A stretch of 52,392 bases of DNA from Terriglobia bacterium. GTDB lineage: Bacteria > Acidobacteriota > Terriglobia > Bryobacterales > Bryobacteraceae. Where the stretch lies: NCBI GenBank assembly GCA_020073365.1, contig JAIQFL010000023.1, positions 1-52,392 of the forward strand. The letters are read 5' to 3'. The notes below the pieces were generated by a model, which was not told the origin of the DNA, ran no database searches, and saw nothing but the letters and a program-made list of their open reading frames with translations. The translations under genes were made by a program, and so were the position numbers. Each line of letters begins with the position of its first letter. Position 1 is the stretch's first letter. Shown piece after piece: positions 16,529-23,829 of the stretch.

Positions 16529-17178
16529 TACTGCTGGGAGCTGCGAAAGGCAACTTCGCCGAAGTAGCTCTCGGCCACCGTACCGGTATGCTGAGAGTTG
16601 ATCTGGAGGCGCAGGCCCTTTACGCGGGGCGCGGGTTTTCCATAGGCCCGTTCGTAATCGGCAGCCACGTTGCGGCTCTCCGCGATCCAGCGGTTGGCGT
16701 CGGCGGAACCGGACTCGCAGACTACCGAGAAGACATGCGCGAGCGGGATGTAATTGGCTCGCTGCTCGGCGCCCTTGGGAGCGGTGGAGTCCCAAATATA
16801 ACTGAGGATCCGGCGATCGTCGAAGGCCACCAGAACCTGGGCCGCTTGATCGTCCGTGGCAGCGCGGCGGAAATCGCCGCCGTTGGGGAGTTGCGTGACC
16901 TTCCAGTTCCAGGTAAGGTACGGCAGTTGAGCGGGGTCGACATCCACCTCGCGCTCCAGGGAAAAAGAGGCCTTGACGCTCTTGAGGCGCAGGCAGGAGG
17001 TGCCTCTTTCGGTGGACACCGAGAAGTCCGGCTTGCCATGGTTCACTTTGACCTGCCAATCGGCAGGCACCCGGGCGACGTTCCAACCCGTGGTGTTGAG
17101 AACAATCAAAGCCAATTGCGCCGTACGAACCTGAAGAACGAGTATAAAAAAGGAGCAGAATAACAGAAGCTTCTTCAA
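16528..17178 (-). CDS. DUF3047 secreted protein
   Basis: A 216-aa exported protein with signal peptide MKKLLLFCSFFILVLQ. The DUF3047 domain follows, seen in FSLEREVDVDPAQLPYLTWN and W-KVTQLP, AAQVLVAFDDRRILSYIWDS, and VAADYERAYGKPAPRVKGL. The fold is predicted as a beta-sandwich, and biochemical function is unknown. It is the first gene of the ceramide-type operon and overlaps the epimerase by one base. An extracytoplasmic role in lipid handling is an inference from position only. Confidence 0.85.
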   Translation of the reverse strand: MKKLLLFCSFFILVLQVRTAQLALIVLNTTGWNVARVPADWQVKVNHGKPDFSVSTERGTSCLRLKSVKASFSLEREVDVDPAQLPYLTWNWKVTQLPNGGDFRRAATDDQAAQVLVAFDDRRILSYIWDSTAPKGAEQRANYIPLAHVFSVVCESGSADANRWIAESRNVAADYERAYGKPAPRVKGLRLQINSQHTGTVAESYFGEVAFRSSQQ

Positions 17179-17302
17179 AAGACCTCGCAGCGGGCGAAAC
17201 GCCTTATGCTCTACTATCGCATGATTCCAGGCTGCTTGCTACTGATAACGCTGAAAAAAAACCTCCCTGGCCGCCGATATTAAGGAACGCTAATCATTCG
17301 GT

Positions 17303-17569
17303 CTAGTGGTTGGTCTTCCGGTCTACCTTATCGCCCGCCTTTTCGGTGGCTTTGGCGGATTGGTTCACCGCTTTCCGGGTGCCCCTCTTCACCTTGTGAG
17401 CCGTGTGTTTGGTTGTCTTGGACACCGCCTTACCGGTATCCTTGGCGGCCTGCTTGGTTTCCTGACCGGCTCTCTTCATATCCTGCCCTGCGGTTTGGGC
17501 ATACAGGCCGGAGGAAGCGCTCCAAAAGAGGAGCAACGCGACCCTCGATTTTGCAATCAGAGTCCTCAT
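17303..17569 (-). CDS. Small secreted LEA-like lysine-rich protein
   Basis: An 88-aa protein with a Sec signal (LIAKSRVALLLFWSASSGLY). The rest is a run of short amphipathic-helix repeats such as KRAGQETKQAAKDTGKAVSK, TTKHTAHKVKRGTRKAV and NQSAKATEKAGDKVDRKT. The composition (Lys, Ala, Thr; no Trp or Cys in the mature part) and the near 11-residue periodicity resemble group 3 late-embryogenesis-abundant proteins, which protect membranes and proteins during drying. Start at the ATG before the signal peptide. It lies 124 bp upstream of the DUF3047 gene on the same strand. Confidence 0.7.
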   Translation of the reverse strand: MRTLIAKSRVALLLFWSASSGLYAQTAGQDMKRAGQETKQAAKDTGKAVSKTTKHTAHKVKRGTRKAVNQSAKATEKAGDKVDRKTNH

Positions 17570-17609
17570 GCGGTTGATCGTAGCAGACGCCCTACCATCG
17601 TGTGTGAAA

Positions 17610-18419
17610 TCACCGGGCGGTCTTACGCGCCCGGATCGCCTCGATGGTGAGTGACGCCTGGCGTTGCACGGCTTCCGGCATACCGGGAATGGGGCGCACG
17701 TAACGCTCGACATCCTCCACATCGGAGGGTTGGCCCATCAGGTAGAGTGCTCGCAAGGCTTCCCAGACGTGATTCTTATCTGCCGAAAGCTCCGCCAGAG
17801 GATCGCCCGGCCGGACCGTGGAACCGTCGTTCCGGTCGAGCGCGCGGACCTCGCCGGGTAATGCCGCGCGGACCTCTATCTCTCCGATCCGCCCCACCAG
17901 GGTCCCGGGATTCACGTAGTCGCCGAGCTTGAGCCGGTATTTCAGCGTGCCCGCGGCCGGCGCCGTGATGGTGGAGGTCCGCAACATGGCCAGCAGTTCC
18001 GGCCGGCCGGCTGGGTCACCGAATGCGGCGAGGGCGAGCGCGGCATTGCGGCGGACCATCGGCTGAGAGTCCTGAACGAGACGCAGCAGAGCCTCGTGGA
18101 ACGGCGGATAGTTACGGTCCTGGCCCATGATCCAGGCCGCGGTCTGGCGAAGTTCCAGACTGGGGTTGGACGCCTGCTCGATTACGCTGGGATACCAGCG
18201 GGAGACATCCCGATGCTGCGACAGGCGCTCCCCGATTTGTACCAGGGCGTGCTGGGCATGGCGCGGGCTGGACTGGTCCGCCAGATACCGGTCGATCTCG
18301 CGATCCGTCAGTTTGCGGCCGAACCAGGTCAGATACCAGAAAAGGAACGGAAACAGAACGAGCAGAAAGGCGAAGAGCGTGATGAGGAGGTAGGCTTTTC
18401 GGCTGGGGCGTTGAGGCAT
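17610..18419 (-). CDS. Membrane-anchored HEAT-repeat protein with lipoyl-like domain
   Basis: A 269-aa protein. One membrane helix (residues 8-32) anchors it. HEAT-like helical repeats follow (about 50-146; e.g. LELRQTAAWIMGQD and PMVRRNAALALAAFGDPAGR). Residues 150-212 (TITAPAAGTLKYRLKLGDYV, then VRAALPGEVRALDRNDGSTV) match the barrel-sandwich hybrid of biotinyl/lipoyl and membrane-fusion proteins, without an obvious lipoylated Lys. A last helical repeat closes the protein. This is an unusual chimera of a scaffold and an HlyD-like hairpin domain. The gene is single, with no transporter partner adjacent. Confidence 0.8.
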   Translation of the reverse strand: MPQRPSRKAYLLITLFAFLLVLFPFLFWYLTWFGRKLTDREIDRYLADQSSPRHAQHALVQIGERLSQHRDVSRWYPSVIEQASNPSLELRQTAAWIMGQDRNYPPFHEALLRLVQDSQPMVRRNAALALAAFGDPAGRPELLAMLRTSTITAPAAGTLKYRLKLGDYVNPGTLVGRIGEIEVRAALPGEVRALDRNDGSTVRPGDPLAELSADKNHVWEALRALYLMGQPSDVEDVERYVRPIPGMPEAVQRQASLTIEAIRARKTAR

Positions 18420-18615
18420 GCGATGGCTGGGGCCTTCCTGGTGCTAGTGCTAGAGTATCCCCATCCGCGAATTCGACGCAATGAGTCAAATCCCCACGCA
18501 CCGGACCCAGTGCACCCCGACGCCGAGACGCGGGGGAAGACGCAGAATCTCGGCGAACTCTGTTCTCGGCGTTCCCGGGCATGGCTGGGCTGCGGTTGGG
18601 GCTGATCTCATCTCA

Positions 18616-19044
18616 TCAGGCCGCTTTCTCCACTCCAATCAAAAGCCGGCGGCCGAGGACGGCAAATGCCGCCTCTAGAAGTTCCAGCCGCGTGTTGTGA
18701 CGCAGATCGAAAAGCCGGTCCACGTTCCCCCTTGAAATCTTCAGCCGGCGCGCCAACTCCGCCTTGCGTACGCCCGAGTCCTTGAGCGCCCGGTGCAGTT
18801 CCACCTTGACGCTGGCCAGCGCTGGCAACTTAATCCAGCGGTATTTCCTGCCCCGGCGAGTGGTTGCTTCCGGCATGTCCTTGCCCTGCTTGATCAGATC
18901 GCCGATCGCCATCACCAGAAAATCCTCCGCCATTTCCATCGCCTCGGCTTCCGTGGCGCCCTGCGTGGCGCCGTATCCCACGTCCGGGAACGTCACGACG
19001 ATCGCATCGCCTTCCGGTTTGAATTCAGCTTGGTATCCGGCCAT
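18616..19044 (-). CDS. hicB: HicB-type antitoxin with C-terminal HTH
   Basis: A 142-aa antitoxin. The N-terminal partial-RNase-H-like domain reads YQAEFKPEGDAIVVTFPDVG, then GATQGATEAEAMEMAEDFL. The C-terminal half holds an XRE/Cro-type helix-turn-helix (KAELARRLKISRGNVDRLFD) for autoregulation, with a family-typical ending LLEAAFAVLGRRL. It follows hicA after three bases. This long HicB form differs from the short HicB at 22862, which has no DNA-binding part. It should neutralise the toxin and bind the operator upstream of hicA. Confidence 0.92.
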   Translation of the reverse strand: MAGYQAEFKPEGDAIVVTFPDVGYGATQGATEAEAMEMAEDFLVMAIGDLIKQGKDMPEATTRRGRKYRWIKLPALASVKVELHRALKDSGVRKAELARRLKISRGNVDRLFDLRHNTRLELLEAAFAVLGRRLLIGVEKAA

Positions 19045-19047
19045 GTC

Positions 19048-19236
19048 CTACTTTCCTTTCAGTCCGAGTTGCCTGAGGATCGCTTTCAGCGTGCCGCTTG
19101 CGATCTCCTTCGATGGGTGACGCGGCATCATTGCCGAGCACGCGCCGAGACGAACCATGGTGTGCTTCTTGCCCTCTTCGAATGTACATCCCTGTGCTCT
19201 CAAGAACCGTCTCAGTTCGCCGATCGACACAACCAT
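19048..19236 (-). CDS. hicA: HicA-type mRNA interferase toxin
   Basis: A 62-aa double-stranded-RNA-binding-fold toxin. The pattern SIGELRRFLRAQGCTFEEGK, the catalytic-type His in KKHTMVR, MPRHPSKEIASGTLKAILRQ and the end LGLKGK match HicA. Family members cleave mRNA independently of the ribosome. The ATG at 19236 was chosen because the upstream 28 residues of the longer frame run through the operator and have no similarity. Toxin-first order and cotranscription with hicB are standard. Confidence 0.9.
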   Translation of the reverse strand: MVVSIGELRRFLRAQGCTFEEGKKHTMVRLGACSAMMPRHPSKEIASGTLKAILRQLGLKGK

Positions 19237-19237
19237 A

Positions 19238-19259
19238 TTGTACCCACAAAAGAGTACAA
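19238..19259. promoter_or_regulatory. Inverted repeat, likely hicAB operator
   Basis: Perfect 6-bp arms TTGTAC (19238-19243) and GTACAA (19254-19259), separated by ten bases, lie directly upstream of the hicA start. The spacing (one helical turn between half-site centres and more) and the position fit an operator for the HTH-bearing HicB. Confidence 0.55.
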
Positions 19260-19407
19260 GTGGCCGCTTGCTTGTCCCCAAACTTACCCTTTTGTGGCGG
19301 AGTATGCGGTGCGGGTCCAACCTTCGCGGGCGCCGGATCGACTTGAGGCTTTATTTAACGACTACGCTGGGGCCGGTGAGCATGTTCTTGCCGTTTCGTC
19401 GGTTGCT

Positions 19408-20691
19408 TCAATTTGCCAGGGCGTCGCGAATGCGCGCGGTGAGCGTGTCCACGAAGTGGGCGGGGGTGAAGCCGTTCATGCGGCTGAAGACCTGGCCGTG
19501 GGGGTCGGTGAGGATGGTGGTGGGGATGGAGGTGATCTTCAGCGCGCGCGAGAGGCCGTCCTCGAAGTAGACTGGGCCTCGCCACTTTACTTCCTCCAGA
19601 AAAGGCTTAACGGCGGCCCGGTCCGCGTCCGTATCGATGGACAGGAATACCACGTCGGGATTGTTCTGGAACCGTTGCTTCACCTGTTCGTAGAGCGGAT
19701 GCTGGGCGCAGCAGGGCCCGCACCAGGTGGCCCAGAAATCGAACACCACTACCGTGCGCTTCAGAGTTGCCAGGCTCAGCTTCTGCCCATCCAGGCCGCC
19801 CAGGGTGAACTCCATGGGGTCGGTGAGCTGCGCATTGGGGTCGCTCGCGCGCATCCGTAATTCGCGTGTGTGGATGAGCGCCACGTTACGGTCGTAGGCT
19901 TCCAGCACCAGCTCGCCGAGGCCGGTCTCGGAGCCGTGCGACTGGCGATAGAGCTCGCCCATGCGGCCGCGGGCGCGCTCGCGTTCGGCATCGGTCGAGC
20001 GGGGGTCGGGGATGGTGAAGGCATCGGCTAGCGCGGAGGCCGCTTGGTCCGGCTTTCCCAGGCGCTCGTACCACCGTGCGATCTCCCTGGCGGCGTCGGC
20101 GGTGGGCCAGGTCTCAAACGCCCGCTGCGCCAGCGCGAGAGCCTCCTCCGCGCGCCCCAGATTCCCGGTGGCGCGGGCCTCATACCCCAGCGCACGGCCA
20201 ATCCCGCGGTCCGTCTGGTTCTGCCACTCGGCGGCGCTCGATCCGGAGCGCGCGCCGTCCTTTTGCATCTGCCGCACCAATTCTTCGTAGTGCCGAGCAT
20301 ATTTCAACGCACGCTCCGCCGTATCTTTGGAGTCGCCGGTCAGCAGCGCGCGCGCCACACGATCCAGAATCTGCAGATCGTCCGGCTGCCGGGCGAGCAC
20401 CCGCTCGCCGTGCAGGATGATGTGCTGGTCGTCATTGGCCTCCATGGAGGCGCGCACGGCGGCACGCTCCAGCTCCTCCTGGCGCGGCGAATGGGGGTAC
20501 TTTTCCAGGTGCTTTTCGAGGGCGCGCAGGTACTCGAGAGGGCTGGAACCGGCCTCGGAGAGTGCGCTATCCAAGTCTTCCTGCTCCTGGGCGGAGACCT
20601 GGGGGGTGGGTCGAGGGGTGGGCCTCTGCGGCGGCTGGGCAGGGCACGGTCCCGCGGCAGCGATCAGCGCCAGGAAGAGCAGCCACTTCAT
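19408..20691 (-). CDS. TPR protein with C-terminal TlpA-like thioredoxin domain
   Basis: A 427-aa exported protein. The signal peptide (KWLLFLALIAAAGPCPAQ) is followed by a Pro-rich linker, TPR-like helical repeats (about residues 45-260) and a TlpA/ResA-type thioredoxin domain with WCGPC (323-327) in FDFWATWCGPCCAQHP and the cis-Pro region SIPTT near residue 390. The extra Cys directly after the active site is noteworthy. The role is likely periplasmic disulfide reduction or cytochrome/oxidase maturation, with TPRs recruiting a partner. The start overlaps the stop of the preceding gene (ATGA), so the two are translationally coupled. Confidence 0.9.
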   Translation of the reverse strand: MKWLLFLALIAAAGPCPAQPPQRPTPRPTPQVSAQEQEDLDSALSEAGSSPLEYLRALEKHLEKYPHSPRQEELERAAVRASMEANDDQHIILHGERVLARQPDDLQILDRVARALLTGDSKDTAERALKYARHYEELVRQMQKDGARSGSSAAEWQNQTDRGIGRALGYEARATGNLGRAEEALALAQRAFETWPTADAAREIARWYERLGKPDQAASALADAFTIPDPRSTDAERERARGRMGELYRQSHGSETGLGELVLEAYDRNVALIHTRELRMRASDPNAQLTDPMEFTLGGLDGQKLSLATLKRTVVVFDFWATWCGPCCAQHPLYEQVKQRFQNNPDVVFLSIDTDADRAAVKPFLEEVKWRGPVYFEDGLSRALKITSIPTTILTDPHGQVFSRMNGFTPAHFVDTLTARIRDALAN

Positions 20692-21302
20692 GGCTTGGGA
20701 TTACGGATGGCCTCGGCGATCTCCGCGGCCCGTGCCCGGGCGGTGTGCATGTAGCTCTCGTTCTTGGAGATGCGATCGAGCGTGGGAAGAAACTGCTCCA
20801 TACCCACCAGGCGCTTGCGCTCCAGCGCCGATTCCAGCAGGCTCAGCGCCTTGAAGACGCCCAGCCGGTCGTACTTAGCCGCGCGGTCGAGATCGATATG
20901 GTGCTCGGCCGATTCGGCCATGCGCTCGAACCAGTCCTGGAGGTCGCGCCCATTGGGATCCTCGGTGAAGTTGAACTTGGTCTCGCTCTTCTGGTCGCCG
21001 TTCTCATACCGAAAGGTCTTCATCCCCATGAAGGCGACCTTCAAGGGCGATTCGAGCGGGTGCTTGAAATAGTCGAGCTTGCCTGCCAGATCGAACACCA
21101 CCTGCGTGTCGGCCGCGTTGAGCTGGAACTTGATGGGCAATTCCTCATCCTCGGCCTCGCGATATTCGGCATTCCCGGCCTTGTCGAGGATGATCTGCAG
21201 GAAGGCGGGGGTGCTGCCGGGGAAGGACCTGGAGTACACCAACCGGGATCCGTCACCGGCGAAAAGAGCACTCGCGAACAGCAGAATCAAGGACCACTTC
21301 AT
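20688..21302 (-). CDS. Secreted protein of unknown function, coupled to TPR-thioredoxin gene
   Basis: A 204-aa protein with a short signal peptide (KWSLILLFASALFAG). The mature part reads SRSFPGSTPAFLQIILDKAG, LPIKFQLNAADTQVVFDLAG, then a helical C-terminus with HIDLDRAAKYDRLGVFKALS and SYMHTARARAAEIAEAI. It resembles unannotated acidobacterial periplasmic proteins, and I do not recognise a named domain. The four-base overlap with the thioredoxin-domain gene suggests a joint function. Upstream, 21303-21409 holds two palindromic repeats. Confidence 0.75.
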   Translation of the reverse strand: MKWSLILLFASALFAGDGSRLVYSRSFPGSTPAFLQIILDKAGNAEYREAEDEELPIKFQLNAADTQVVFDLAGKLDYFKHPLESPLKVAFMGMKTFRYENGDQKSETKFNFTEDPNGRDLQDWFERMAESAEHHIDLDRAAKYDRLGVFKALSLLESALERKRLVGMEQFLPTLDRISKNESYMHTARARAAEIAEAIRNPKP

Positions 21303-21330
21303 AGCAATTTTCCGACTCCAAACAACCGAT

Positions 21331-21405
21331 AGGCGGAAGCGCCTGTCCCACCTGCAAGCACCTGGCCCACACGGGTTGACAGACGACAAAAGGCGATCGT
21401 CTGTC
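21331..21405 (+). repeat. Two adjacent palindromic repeats (variant plus copy 2)
   Basis: A short variant AGGCG-gaag-CGCCT (21331-21344, followed by GTCCCACC) and a full copy GACAGACGA (21378-21386) ... TCGTCTGTC (21397-21405, followed by CCACC) lie between ruvC and the secreted-protein gene. Both are in the same orientation as the other copies. Confidence 0.75.
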
Positions 21406-21409
21406 CCAC

Positions 21410-21907
21410 CTAGAGACTCGTGCCCAGCTTACGGCTGGTGGCTTCGTGCGTAGCGTGGCAGATGGCCACGGCAAGGGCATCGCAAGCGTCTTCCGACTCG
21501 ATAGCATCCGCCACTCCGAGCAGCGACCGGACCATCATCTGCACCTGGCACTTTTCGGCCCGTCCGTACCCCACTACGCTGATCTTCACTTCCAACGGCG
21601 AGTACTCCGCCAACTCCATCCCGGCTTCCGCGATCACCAGCAGGGCAATTCCCCTGACGTGAGCCAGTTTCAGCGCCGTCTTCACGTTCGCCGAATAAAA
21701 AATCCCTTCTACCGCACCGGATTCCGGACTATGTTCCCGAATCAAGCGCCGCAGTCCGCCGGCGATTTCCAACAGCCGCTTCTCAAAAGGCCATTTGGTA
21801 TTGGTGCGAATGACCCCGGCCGCCAGCAGGCGATGCTCTGCCCCGTCGCTCTCGATCACGCCATAACCGGTGCGTTCCGAACCGCAATCGATACCCAGCA
21901 CGCGCAC
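21410..21907 (-). CDS. ruvC: Crossover junction endodeoxyribonuclease RuvC
   Basis: A 165-aa Holliday-junction resolvase that nicks four-way junctions in complex with RuvAB. The acidic catalytic residues are Asp7 in [15 protein letters not shown], Glu67 in [20 protein letters not shown], and Asp140/Asp143 in [15 protein letters not shown]. The length is normal. It starts one base after the end of yebC, the common bacterial order yebC-ruvC. ruvA and ruvB are not in the window. The palindromic repeats lie directly downstream and may end the transcript. Confidence 0.95.
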   Translation of the reverse strand: MRVLGIDCGSERTGYGVIESDGAEHRLLAAGVIRTNTKWPFEKRLLEIAGGLRRLIREHSPESGAVEGIFYSANVKTALKLAHVRGIALLVIAEAGMELAEYSPLEVKISVVGYGRAEKCQVQMMVRSLLGVADAIESEDACDALAVAICHATHEATSRKLGTSL

Positions 21908-21908
21908 G

Positions 21909-22655
21909 TTATTGCGCCATGGCCTCCAGTTCCTTCTCGTCGATATCGAAGTTGGAGTAAACGTTCTGCACGTCGTCGTGCTCTTCCAGCGCCTCGCTAA
22001 GTCTCAGCATGCCGCTGGCGTTCTTGCCTTCCAGCTTGATCAGGTTCTTGGGAACCATGGCGATGCTGGCATCCTCATGCGGAATGCCGTTGGTTTCTAA
22101 AGCCTTGAGCACCGCTTCGTGCGCCTCGGGAGCGGAGAGAATGATCCACCGGTCACCCTCGTTGCGGAGGTCGTCGCCTCCGGCGTCCAGAACAATACTC
22201 AGGAGCTGGTCTTCACCGGCCTTATCGCCCGGGACGAAGATCTGGCTTTTCCGCTCGAACATCCAGGCGACGCTGCCCTGCTCGCCCATGTTGCCGCCGT
22301 TCTTGGAGAAGATGTGGCGGATATCGCTCACGGTGCGGTTGCGGTTATCGGTGGCGACGTTGACCAGGACGGCGGCGCCGCCCGGACCGTAGCCTTCGAA
22401 CATGACTTCATCGATCTGGCCGCCTTCCAGTTCCCCCGTGCCGCGCATGATGGCCTTCTTGATGTTGTCCGAAGGCATACTGACGCCTTTGGCGGCCAGG
22501 ATGGCGGTGCGCAGACGAGGGTTCCCGTCCGGATCGCCACCGCTACGGGCGGCGATCATGATTTCCTTGATAATGCGCGTGAACGACTTCCCGCGCTTGG
22601 CGTCGAGAGCCGCCTTTTTATGCTTAATGGTGGCCCATTTGGAATGGCCCGACAT
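21909..22655 (-). CDS. YebC/PmpR-family DNA-binding/translation factor
   Basis: A 248-aa protein starting [20 protein letters not shown], followed by [17 protein letters not shown], the invariant YebC N-terminus. The rest ([58 protein letters not shown]) matches along its whole length. Family members act as transcription regulators and, in recent work, as factors relieving ribosome stalling at proline-rich sequence. GAGAGG lies five bases before the ATG. Cotranscribed with ruvC. Confidence 0.95.
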   Translation of the reverse strand: MSGHSKWATIKHKKAALDAKRGKSFTRIIKEIMIAARSGGDPDGNPRLRTAILAAKGVSMPSDNIKKAIMRGTGELEGGQIDEVMFEGYGPGGAAVLVNVATDNRNRTVSDIRHIFSKNGGNMGEQGSVAWMFERKSQIFVPGDKAGEDQLLSIVLDAGGDDLRNEGDRWIILSAPEAHEAVLKALETNGIPHEDASIAMVPKNLIKLEGKNASGMLRLSEALEEHDDVQNVYSNFDIDEKELEAMAQ

Positions 22656-22673
22656 GTGAACCTCTCAGGTAGG

Positions 22674-22692
22674 CCCAGCCACACTGGCTGGG
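22674..22692. promoter_or_regulatory. Leader hairpin upstream of yebC-family gene
   Basis: Perfect 7-bp arms CCCAGCC (22674-22680) and GGCTGGG (22686-22692) with a 5-base loop lie 18 bases before the yebC-type start on the minus strand. No T-run follows. A role in leader stability or translation is possible. Confidence 0.35.
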
Positions 22693-22815
22693 AGGGACGA
22701 TGTTATCGAATTCAACCTATTGAGGATAGCAGAATCGGGAATTGGGCTCAAGGAGCAGGTTGACTCGGTTCACTCGGTGCAGCTTCACTCACCATTTCGA
22801 TGGTCTTCAAAGGGA

Positions 22816-22844
22816 AAGCCGCCCTCACCTGGGAGAGGCGGCTT
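22816..22844. terminator. Hairpin terminator downstream of short hicB
   Basis: Arms AAGCCGCC (22816-22823) and GGCGGCTT (22837-22844) form an 8-bp GC-rich stem 18 bases beyond the hicB stop. It is flanked by A/T on each side, and no long U-tract is present. Confidence 0.6.
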
Positions 22845-22861
22845 CGTCTGAAGTCGATTTG

Positions 22862-23068
22862 CTACACCGCGCCGTATTCGGTGTCGGTGGTAGGAGCTGG
22901 TATCGGAGCGCCCTGTTCGCGAAGTTCATCCAGATAGAGCTCGATCGCCTCCCGTATGTTCCGGTCCATCTCCTCGCGCGTGTCTCCGACGCTCACGCAA
23001 CCCGGAAGATCGGGCACGTAAGCTGAGTAGCCGGTAGCAGTTTTCTCGATTACGACTGCGTATCTCAT
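22862..23068 (-). CDS. hicB: Short HicB-type antitoxin
   Basis: A 68-aa HicB domain protein: RYAVVIEKTATGYSAYVPDL, PGCVSVGDTREEMDRNIREA, IELYLDELREQG. It has the complete antitoxin fold but no C-terminal DNA-binding helix-turn-helix, so operator binding must come from elsewhere. The start overlaps the hicA stop (ATGA). A longer frame to 23308 is out of phase with any function. A GC-rich hairpin follows the gene. Confidence 0.92.
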   Translation of the reverse strand: MRYAVVIEKTATGYSAYVPDLPGCVSVGDTREEMDRNIREAIELYLDELREQGAPIPAPTTDTEYGAV

Positions 23069-23250
23069 CTCAACCCCGCCTGTTTCAGGATACTCGAAAG
23101 TGTACCAGCCGCAAGATCGGAGCCGGCATGTCCCGGGATCACAACGATTCCTGGCCTGGTCGGATGCGTGTAGACGCGATGATCTCCCCGCGTCCGCTTG
23201 TGCGTCCACCCTTCCTTCTCGATCAGCTTGATCGCATCCCCTACCTTCAT
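23065..23250 (-). CDS. hicA: HicA-type toxin, second copy
   Basis: A 61-aa HicA: KVGDAIKLIEKEGWTHKRTR, GDHRVYTHPTRPGIVVIPGH, then SDLAAGTLSSILKQAGL, with the active-site His in GDHRVY. It is distinct in sequence from the HicA at 19048. It sits 15 bases after the DUF1697 gene on the same strand, so the module may be transcribed from the upstream membrane-protein/DUF1697 promoter rather than from its own. Confidence 0.92.
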   Translation of the reverse strand: MKVGDAIKLIEKEGWTHKRTRGDHRVYTHPTRPGIVVIPGHAGSDLAAGTLSSILKQAGLR

Positions 23251-23265
23251 TGCGTGCGCTACCTG

Positions 23266-23823
23266 CTAGCCCTGCATCAACTCGAAGAGCGTGAGCACGG
23301 TGCGCCAATTCCTGGCGGTGCTGATGGTGGCGAGCTTGGAGTCGAAGTAGGCGTTGGTCAGTTTGGTGCGCGCCATTCCGTTGGGCAGTTGCACGTAGAC
23401 GTCTCGCTCACGCACGCAGAATCGATCGGGCGGCGATCGGTCAGGATCGAGAGCCGCGATACTCGATGGATCCGGCAGACTCGCCAGGAAGTATACGTGT
23501 AGGGTTGCCTCGGGCGTTCCCGCCTTGAGAAACGGGTTGTTTTGTATGGTGTCCTGAAGCTGCCCGGCGGTCCGCGTCACCACTGGAATCTTATAGCCGT
23601 AGTCCTCTGAAATGCGCCTCGGGATGAGGACGGGAAGCTTCCCTGCATGGGCCTCGCTGGCCTTGAAGATGACATTACCGCTCTGGATATAGGTCCGGAC
23701 ATCGGCACACCCGGCTTCGACGAACATCTGAGCCAAATCCGGCATCGGCAGCCGGTTCTTGCCACCGACATTGATTCCCCGCAGAAGGGCGACGTATGTG
23801 GACAATGTCTTGGACTGCTTCAT
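23266..23823 (-). CDS. DUF1697 family protein
   Basis: A 185-aa cytosolic protein with the DUF1697 signature: YVALLRGINVGGKNRLPMPD near the N-terminus, VRTYIQSGNVIF, TRTAGQLQDTIQNNPF, a central VYFLASLPD and the closing TARNWRTVLTLFELM. The biochemical role is unknown. The start lies six bases after the stop of the upstream membrane-protein gene and ends 15 bases before hicA, so a four-gene minus-strand operon is likely. Confidence 0.92.
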   Translation of the reverse strand: MKQSKTLSTYVALLRGINVGGKNRLPMPDLAQMFVEAGCADVRTYIQSGNVIFKASEAHAGKLPVLIPRRISEDYGYKIPVVTRTAGQLQDTIQNNPFLKAGTPEATLHVYFLASLPDPSSIAALDPDRSPPDRFCVRERDVYVQLPNGMARTKLTNAYFDSKLATISTARNWRTVLTLFELMQG

Positions 23824-23829
23824 AGGCCC

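Noticed and set aside
16529..17086. Extension of the epimerase gene into DUF3047
   Set aside because: The extra sequence is out of frame with DUF3047; the ATG at 16528 starts exactly before the Rossmann motif.
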